From: Chloroflexota bacterium
GTDB lineage: Bacteria > Chloroflexota > Dehalococcoidia > UBA1127 > JACQUN01
DNA length: 14,632 nt
Direction of reading: 5' to 3'
NCBI GenBank assembly: GCA_016210285.1
Contig: JACQUN010000035.1
Location: 1 to 14,632 of the forward strand
How positions within the stretch are numbered: position 1 is the first letter of the stretch; each line of letters opens with the position of its first letter. The position numbers were made by a program, and so were the translations under genes. The notes under the pieces were generated by a model. That model was not told the origin of the DNA and made no database searches. It was given only the letters and a program-made list of their open reading frames with translations. This document shows positions 7,533 to 13,052 of this stretch, piece by piece.

Positions 7533-9447
7533 ATTCTTGCCTGGTGTGCTAGGGGAATCCACCGACGGGGGTGTCAGCAGTCCGTCGCCGGTATCCCAGC
7601 CGGGACCTAGCGTCAAGGTGGTGCATTGGGCCACCGGCCACCTAACGCGGCAGGGGAAGGATAGGGATGGGAAGGAGTTGCGCTTGCTGCCGGTGATGGC
7701 TGAGGAGTTCAACAAGGCTGGCGAGAGGACCGAGTCCGGTAAGCGGATCGTGGTCGAGGTTCATGATGTCCCCTCGGAGCTACAGGGCAGGTACCTGGTC
7801 GAACGGGTGACAACCGGAGTCCGAATTGACCTCCGCCAGATGACCAATGGGTACGTTGCTCAGGAAACCTCGGACTCCGACCCCGTCATTGTTACCCCCT
7901 CCGACGCCCACTGGCTGGTCAGCGCCAATCACGACGCTGGCCGCGCCCTAGTGGACCTCAGCGCTGCTCGGAGCATCGTCAGCCCAGTCATCGGCATCGT
8001 CACCTATGAGGAGATGGCCAGATGTCTGGGCTGGCCGGAGAAGGCTATCGGCTATGCCGACATCATAGCCCTGCGAAGCGACCCCATGGGTTGGGCCAGG
8101 TACCCCTGTGCCAGGGCCGCATGGGGGCAGCGGCCTCTCCTGGCATTCACTGACCCCACTACATCCAGTACTGGCCGGAGCCTCCATCTTGCCCTCTATT
8201 CCTTTGCCTCTGGCAAGCCTCCCGAGCAACTCACCCTGGAGGATGTCACCGACCCGCAGGTAGTCAGTTACGTCAAGCAGTTCCAGGGTCTGATAGACCA
8301 CTACCTGATCGGCACCACTGTATTGAATACCAAGGTACACCAGGGGCCTCGCTACGGCCACTTCTTCATCATGCCCGAGGACAACCTTATCCAGCTGTAT
8401 GAGGGGACCGAACGTGCGTTCATCCAGGGTAAGAAGGTCACAGCCCCGCCACTACCCAAGGACCACCGTATGGTGATGATCTACCCCAGGGAAGGGTCCA
8501 TGCCCCGCACCAACTGCGCCTGCATCGTTCAGGCAGAGTGGGTGAGCAACGAGCAGGTGGAAGCAGCCCAGAGGTGGATTGACTTCCTCCGGAAAGATGA
8601 GCAGCAACGGAGCTTTATGAGCGCCGGCTTCCGGCCGGGCATCGGGACGGACGTTTCTCTCACCGACCCCACCAGCAAAATAAACAGCAAGTACGGATTG
8701 GACCCGACACAACCAACGCGGGTGCTCTTCCCCTCTCTGATGGACCCGACAGTCGCCGCAGCCATTGACGATTCCTGGATAGAAGTGAAACGGCCGAGCA
8801 TTGTGACCTGGGTCCTGGACACGTCCGGTTCCATGGAAGGCGCCAAGCTCCAACAGGCCAAGGATGGAATGATTGGTGCTCTGGACAACATGGCCAGGAA
8901 TAACTGGGCCGGCTTCCTCACCTTTTCCGACACGACCCATACCCGCATCCCGGTTGCGCCGCTGACGGAGAACCGCTTTAGAATCGCAGATGCTGTTCAG
9001 GGAGTGCAGGCGAGCGGCGGGACCGCCCTCTACGACGCCATCAAAGCTGCCATTGAGATGACGAACGCTACGCCGGGGGAAGCCGATGCGATTCGCGCGG
9101 TTATTGTCCTCACCGACGGCAAGGCCACCCGCGGCGAGACAGGCTTGGATGACCTCATCCGGATGGTCTCGTCGGATGAGACTCCCATCAGCAGCTTCTC
9201 GGGTTTAGAGAATACCTCTCCGGTGGACGACCGTGGGAGGTTACTCGAGAAGACAGAGGTAGCCGGCATCGGGCTGGCTCTGGCTATAGAGACTCGCTAC
9301 CCCATCCAGATTTTCTTCATTGGAATCGGCGAGGATGCCGATATGCAGATTGGCCGGATGCTGGCTGAAGCGACCGGCGCGGAATTCCAGGGAGTAACAG
9401 AAAACGACCTCGCCCAGGTGCTAGAGGAGTTCAGCAAGTACTTCTAG
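7468..9447 (+). CDS. Membrane-anchored solute-binding and vWA domain protein (copy 2)
   Basis: The 659-residue paralogue of the gene at 5265 has the same plan. A membrane anchor (about 5-22) is followed by a solute-binding fold (about 45-410), containing VIVTPSDAHWLVSAN, VMIYPREGS and, near its end, a NEQVEAAQRWIDFL/SAGFRPG helix. A C-terminal vWA domain (about 445-659) has an intact metal site: D451, S453 and S455 in DTSGS, T519 in SGGTAL, and D550 in LTDG. The vWA part is longer than in copy 1, with extra sequence at about 565-600 after the LTDG strand. AAGGAGG four bases before the ATG and the four-base overlap with the previous gene fix the start. Outside the first 22 residues and the vWA motifs the two copies are strongly diverged, so they probably bind different ligands or partners. 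Confidence 0.88.
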   Translation: MSKNAFWLGAAVVVLAGMVVWRFLPGVLGESTDGGVSSPSPVSQPGPSVKVVHWATGHLTRQGKDRDGKELRLLPVMAEEFNKAGERTESGKRIVVEVHDVPSELQGRYLVERVTTGVRIDLRQMTNGYVAQETSDSDPVIVTPSDAHWLVSANHDAGRALVDLSAARSIVSPVIGIVTYEEMARCLGWPEKAIGYADIIALRSDPMGWARYPCARAAWGQRPLLAFTDPTTSSTGRSLHLALYSFASGKPPEQLTLEDVTDPQVVSYVKQFQGLIDHYLIGTTVLNTKVHQGPRYGHFFIMPEDNLIQLYEGTERAFIQGKKVTAPPLPKDHRMVMIYPREGSMPRTNCACIVQAEWVSNEQVEAAQRWIDFLRKDEQQRSFMSAGFRPGIGTDVSLTDPTSKINSKYGLDPTQPTRVLFPSLMDPTVAAAIDDSWIEVKRPSIVTWVLDTSGSMEGAKLQQAKDGMIGALDNMARNNWAGFLTFSDTTHTRIPVAPLTENRFRIADAVQGVQASGGTALYDAIKAAIEMTNATPGEADAIRAVIVLTDGKATRGETGLDDLIRMVSSDETPISSFSGLENTSPVDDRGRLLEKTEVAGIGLALAIETRYPIQIFFIGIGEDADMQIGRMLAEATGAEFQGVTENDLAQVLEEFSKYF

Positions 9448-9465
9448 CGGGCCGAGAGGCAACTT

Positions 9466-10686
9466 ATGGGGATGCCGAACATGATGGAGCCGAGAGTCCC
9501 CTACGAGGACTTGCGGCGGCAGCTCAGGCGGGAGCTCATTCGCTCTGCCCTGCTACGCGGGGATATGGGCCCGCTGGCCTTCCTCTGGAGCGCGGGAGAG
9601 GGCCTCTTCTTGGCCGTGCTGCGCTCGACGGACCTGGCGCTGCTCTGGTCGGCCCTGGCCGCGCTCTTTGGCATGCTTATGGTGGCGGGCTACATACAAG
9701 ACAGGGCCAAGCAGGAGTCGGCTTGGCGGAGGGTGGCCGAGGTGCGTTTTCCTGTACGACCGATCAGCGCGCTCTCCGCGCAAGAGGCGGTGCAGCAGGG
9801 AACCGTTCTCTTTGTGGGAATTGCCCAAAAGGTTGGCGCCATCGAGAAACGGAGCGGCGTTTCCAGCGACCTGCGCCGGGCCCTGGAAAACGCCTTCGGC
9901 CTGCTGGCCCTTCACTACATAGAGGCCAAACAGGGCGCGGGCTCCGCCGTGGCGGGCGAGGTCTTGCAGGAGTTAGATACGATGACGCGTCTGCTGGACG
10001 CCATCCACGATTCAGGGGCCGCTGTGGACCCGGCCCTGGGGGTCCAGTTGGCTCGAGAGACCGAGGAGACCCTGTTACGGCTCTGGGAGCGGCAGAACAC
10101 CACCGAGTTCGAAAAGTTGCAGAGAGACCTCCAGATTGGATTTTCTCAGCTGAGCTTACAGGCTGGGCTCAAAGCCCTCGGGCTGTTGGTTGAGGCCTAC
10201 CGCCTCCTCCAAGACGTTCTGGAGCAGAAGACAGGGACCGAACCTCTTGTGGTGGGGATGGTCCCTGGGCTGGCAGAGGAGACCATGGGCGAGGGGTTGA
10301 ACATTCTCCGAAGAGCCCTCGGTTTGGCCCAGTCGGTCCATGCCTCAAGGCCGAGCCAAATGGAGCAGGAGATCGGTGAGCTTCAGGGTGCGATTGCGGA
10401 GCTCAAGACGCAGGGACAACAGGCTGAGCTGCTCGAGATCCGTGAAAGGCAGCTTGCGTCCCTCGAAGGGAAGCTCAGAAAGATTCAGCAGCAACAGCTA
10501 GGGCTTGAACGCCTCCTGCTGGCGTGTGGCGACTGCGAGCTTTCCCTGTTCGACGCCCGGATCGATCTGGCGGCACTCCAAGCTAACGTGTCGGAAGCCA
10601 CCATCGGCGCTGTCACTGAAAGGCTGCGCAGGGCCATTGGCCAGGCCAGAGAGCTGCAAGAGGAGCTCAGGAGGCTGGGGCTGTGA
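9466..10686 (+). CDS. Membrane-anchored helical / coiled-coil protein
   Basis: I do not recognise a family for this 406-residue protein. It has a basic amphipathic N-terminus (16-31), a hydrophobic region about 35-52, and a clear membrane helix about 57-77. A long, almost wholly helical soluble part follows. Residues about 299-352 have the charge and leucine spacing of a coiled coil (QEIGELQGAIAELK, then RERQLASLEGKL). CGDC occurs at about 355. GAGAGG six bases upstream supports the ATG at 9466; further in-frame ATGs follow at 9472, 9481 and 9484. It begins 18 bases after the second solute-binding/vWA gene. TelA genes are often paired with an XpaC-type membrane protein of similar plan, and this may fill that place, but I see no diagnostic XpaC motif. 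Confidence 0.8.
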   Translation: MGMPNMMEPRVPYEDLRRQLRRELIRSALLRGDMGPLAFLWSAGEGLFLAVLRSTDLALLWSALAALFGMLMVAGYIQDRAKQESAWRRVAEVRFPVRPISALSAQEAVQQGTVLFVGIAQKVGAIEKRSGVSSDLRRALENAFGLLALHYIEAKQGAGSAVAGEVLQELDTMTRLLDAIHDSGAAVDPALGVQLARETEETLLRLWERQNTTEFEKLQRDLQIGFSQLSLQAGLKALGLLVEAYRLLQDVLEQKTGTEPLVVGMVPGLAEETMGEGLNILRRALGLAQSVHASRPSQMEQEIGELQGAIAELKTQGQQAELLEIRERQLASLEGKLRKIQQQQLGLERLLLACGDCELSLFDARIDLAALQANVSEATIGAVTERLRRAIGQARELQEELRRLGL

Positions 10687-10711
10687 ATGGGGATGGCGAC
10701 CTTAAGCGCTG

Positions 10712-10730
10712 GAGTCTCGCGGCGAGACTC
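10712..10730 (+). promoter_or_regulatory. Perfect palindromic hairpin in the gap before the TelA gene
   Basis: GAGTCTCG and CGAGACTC form a perfect 8-bp stem around a CGG loop. No T run follows, so it is not a standard intrinsic terminator. Its core (GTCTCGCGGCGAGAC) recurs nearly unchanged in the gap at 12968-12982. It could be a protein-binding site, an RNA-processing site or an attenuator. Confidence 0.5.
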
Positions 10731-10842
10731 GTGCATCTCTAGCTCAACCAGATTGCAATCCCACCACAAGCCATTTCTCAACTAGGACTCGTCTACCATT
10801 GGTACAGTGGCGGTGGACAAGGCAATGGCAAGGAGGAGCGCG

Positions 10843-12024
10843 ATGACCACAGACCAGAACCCCGGCCAGACGCCCGAGCCGATCTCGGAGATAGTCCCCG
10901 TGAGCGGCAAACAACCCGTGGCACCCCAGGGGCTGTCAGACGCGGAGGTCCACGCGCTGCAAGCCCGGGCTGCCGAAGTCGTCCACGGCCTGGTCGAGGC
11001 CAGCGGCAGCAAGGAGATGGCCATCGTGGACAGCATCTCGGCCGTTGGCATCCAAACGCAACGGCAGGCCACCGGTGATTTCAACCTGCTGCGGGCCCGT
11101 GTTGGGGACATGCTGGCGGGCCGCGGCCCAGGTGAACAGGTGTCCAAGGACCTGGTAGACCTGCGGGTGACCCTGGACCAGATTGATCCCCAGAGGATCA
11201 CGAACCCGAGCATCCTCCAGCGGATTGCCTACTTGCTGCCCTTCACTGGGGGCGTCAGCGCCGTGGTGAAGGCCCTGGAGCGGATCGCCGTCCGTTACCA
11301 GACGGTGTCCCAGCAGGTGGTCGTGGTAGAGGCCCGGCTCAGGGAAGGGCGCCTCATGCTCACGCGCGACAACATCGAACTGCGGAAGCTCTACGAGCAG
11401 GTGGAATCGGCCCAGGGGCCTATCCAGAAGAATGCCTACCTGGGCGAACTGGTGATTCAGCAGCTAGACCAGTCGCTCCAGGGCATCAGCGATGCGCAGA
11501 AGCGAGAGAGGGTCCAGGAGGCCCTGCACGACGTGACCATGCGTGTGCAGGACCTGCGCACGATGCAGGAGGCCCATGCTCAGTTCCTGGTGAGCCTCCA
11601 GATGACCAGGCAGAACAACACGCGGCTGGGCCAGGCTGTGGACCGCACGCTTACCCTGGCCACCAACATGGTCATGGTAGGCCTGGCCATCCAGTCGGCC
11701 CTGGCGCGGCAGCGCCGGGTCCAGGAGGCCACCGAGAGGACGCGGGAGTTTCTGGGCAATCTCCTGGTGTCCAATGCCACCACCATCAGACAGCACACCA
11801 CGGAGATTGGCGACATCTACAACAGCCCGGTCGTCGCCGTGGACAAGATCACCCAGGCCCACAACCAGCTCATCGAGGCCATCAACCTGGCTGACCAGCT
11901 CAAGACCGAGGGTATCGCCGCCGCCAGGGAGAACATTGCCAAGCTGGGTCAATTGGCCGCCGAAATGGAGCGGCGGGCTGTGGGGCTGCAAGCGCCGCCT
12001 GAAACCAGGGCACTGGAAGCGTAG
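10843..12024 (+). CDS. TelA-family (toxic anion resistance) protein
   Basis: The 393-residue protein matches the TelA/KlaA family (Pfam TelA) along most of its length. The first 30 residues are polar and Pro-rich. Family features are LLPFTGG (131-137), the LREGRLMLTRDNIEL stretch, LGELVIQQLDQ, and the highly conserved block from about 256 to 350 starting RQNNTRLGQAVDRTL and running through TERTREFLGNLLVSNATTI to DKITQAHNQLIEAI. It is helical and soluble, and probably acts at the inner face of the membrane. TelA proteins are linked to tellurite and cell-envelope stress tolerance, but the biochemical role is unsettled. The frame is open to a GTG at 10807, but AAGGAGG six bases before ATG 10843 decides the start. 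The 156-base gap before it is the longest in the operon and holds a hairpin, so it may have extra regulation. Confidence 0.9.
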   Translation: MTTDQNPGQTPEPISEIVPVSGKQPVAPQGLSDAEVHALQARAAEVVHGLVEASGSKEMAIVDSISAVGIQTQRQATGDFNLLRARVGDMLAGRGPGEQVSKDLVDLRVTLDQIDPQRITNPSILQRIAYLLPFTGGVSAVVKALERIAVRYQTVSQQVVVVEARLREGRLMLTRDNIELRKLYEQVESAQGPIQKNAYLGELVIQQLDQSLQGISDAQKRERVQEALHDVTMRVQDLRTMQEAHAQFLVSLQMTRQNNTRLGQAVDRTLTLATNMVMVGLAIQSALARQRRVQEATERTREFLGNLLVSNATTIRQHTTEIGDIYNSPVVAVDKITQAHNQLIEAINLADQLKTEGIAAARENIAKLGQLAAEMERRAVGLQAPPETRALEA

Positions 12025-12060
12025 CCCGCCGACACATCAGTTCAGGTCTTGTCGCTCGTA

Positions 12061-12077
12061 GGGCAAGGGAGGTGCCC
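12061..12077 (+). promoter_or_regulatory. Ribosome binding site inside a small hairpin
   Basis: GGGCA (12061-12065) and TGCCC (12073-12077) can pair, presenting the Shine-Dalgarno sequence AGGGAGG as the seven-base loop directly before the ATG at 12078. Such an arrangement could expose or mask the site, tuning translation of the zinc-ribbon gene. Confidence 0.35.
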
Positions 12078-12950
12078 ATGCCTACCGTGAGATGCATTGG
12101 CTGTGGCCGAGAGGTCAGCGTCGCTTCCATCGCCTGCCCGAATTGTCAGACGCCGATTGGGTATAAGGGGGGCACCCCCGCACCTTCGTATCCGCGCGCC
12201 CAAGAAGCGGAGAGAGCCATGCCAATCCTCACCAGTCTCACGGCATCAACAGATGGCCACAATGGCGATGGCGGGAGAGGCTCCAGCCTGGGGCGAGCCG
12301 CCGTGAGGGCGCACTATTGCCCCAACTGCGGCAGTCCCGCGGTGGAGGGCGATCGGTTCTGCTCCTCGTGCGGGCACCCGTTTCAAACAGAGCCCCAGGA
12401 GCTGCGATACAGGATTTCTGCGCTTCGGGTGGTCCTCATATCCTTCCTCTCAGGGGGACTGTACCTCTTCTACTGGCTCTTTCTGACCTGGAAACAGTAC
12501 CGGGACCATAGCCGGGAGGAGGGGTATCCCGTTTGGCACGCCCTTACCCAGTTGGTGCCCATCTATGGTCTGTACCGATTCCACGCCCATGTGCGGTCCT
12601 ACAAGGAGCTGCTGGACCAGGTGGGCTTGCGCCACTCTCTCAGCCCTGGCCGGGCGGTGGTGACGGTGGTGGTCACGAATGTCATGGACTACATCGTCTG
12701 GAATTCCGAGAGTGTCAGCCCGCTACTCCTGGCCATCCATGCGGCATCTGTGGTTATTGTCGCTGGGCTGCTGTTCGCTATCCAGAGCAACTTGAACAGG
12801 TACTGGGCCCACCTGCCCAATGTCGTACTTCGCGAGGCGAAGGTAGGCTTCGGTGAAGTTGTCTTCGCCATCGTGGGGGTCCTCATCTGGCTTTCGGCGA
12901 TCGGCAGTGTACTGGACGCTGCGAACCCAGGCTCGGGGATCGGAGTATGA
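12078..12950 (+). CDS. Double zinc-ribbon, DUF4234-like multi-pass membrane protein
   Basis: The 290-residue protein begins with a ribbon of C6-x2-C9 and C20-x2-C23, followed by QTPIGYKGGTP, closely matching the start of the protein at 4631. A low-complexity linker leads to a second ribbon (C81-x2-C84, C95-x2-C98, YCPNCGSPA and FCSSCGHPF). The C-terminal half has about four hydrophobic segments. The first part (LRVVLISFLSGGLYLFYWLF, then WHALTQLVPIYGLYRFHAHV) resembles DUF4234-type membrane domains. ATG 12078 is preferred over GTG 12072 because GGGAGGT is then correctly spaced and the paralogue starts at the same point. Both ribbons are expected in the cytoplasm. An adaptor role within a membrane complex is inferred; the biochemical function is unknown. 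Confidence 0.82.
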   Translation: MPTVRCIGCGREVSVASIACPNCQTPIGYKGGTPAPSYPRAQEAERAMPILTSLTASTDGHNGDGGRGSSLGRAAVRAHYCPNCGSPAVEGDRFCSSCGHPFQTEPQELRYRISALRVVLISFLSGGLYLFYWLFLTWKQYRDHSREEGYPVWHALTQLVPIYGLYRFHAHVRSYKELLDQVGLRHSLSPGRAVVTVVVTNVMDYIVWNSESVSPLLLAIHAASVVIVAGLLFAIQSNLNRYWAHLPNVVLREAKVGFGEVVFAIVGVLIWLSAIGSVLDAANPGSGIGV

Positions 12951-12964
12951 ATGCAAGCGCCTCA

Positions 12965-13004
12965 CAGGTCTCGCAGGGAGACGAAGCCGGCTGAGACCTG
13001 CGAG
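12965..13004 (+). promoter_or_regulatory. Overlapping inverted repeats before the repeat-protein gene
   Basis: CAGGTCTC (12965-12972) pairs perfectly with GAGACCTG (12993-13000), and CTCGCAGG (12970-12977) pairs perfectly with CCTGCGAG (12997-13004). The two 8-bp stems share bases, so they exclude one another. A third, smaller inverted repeat (GTCTC...GAGAC, 12968-12982) copies the hairpin core at 10714-10728. No T run follows. The set could form a switchable leader RNA or a multi-site operator. Confidence 0.4.
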
Positions 13005-13052
13005 GGGGCTGACTGCTCCCAGACACAGTGAACCCATAAGGAGAGGCGAGCC

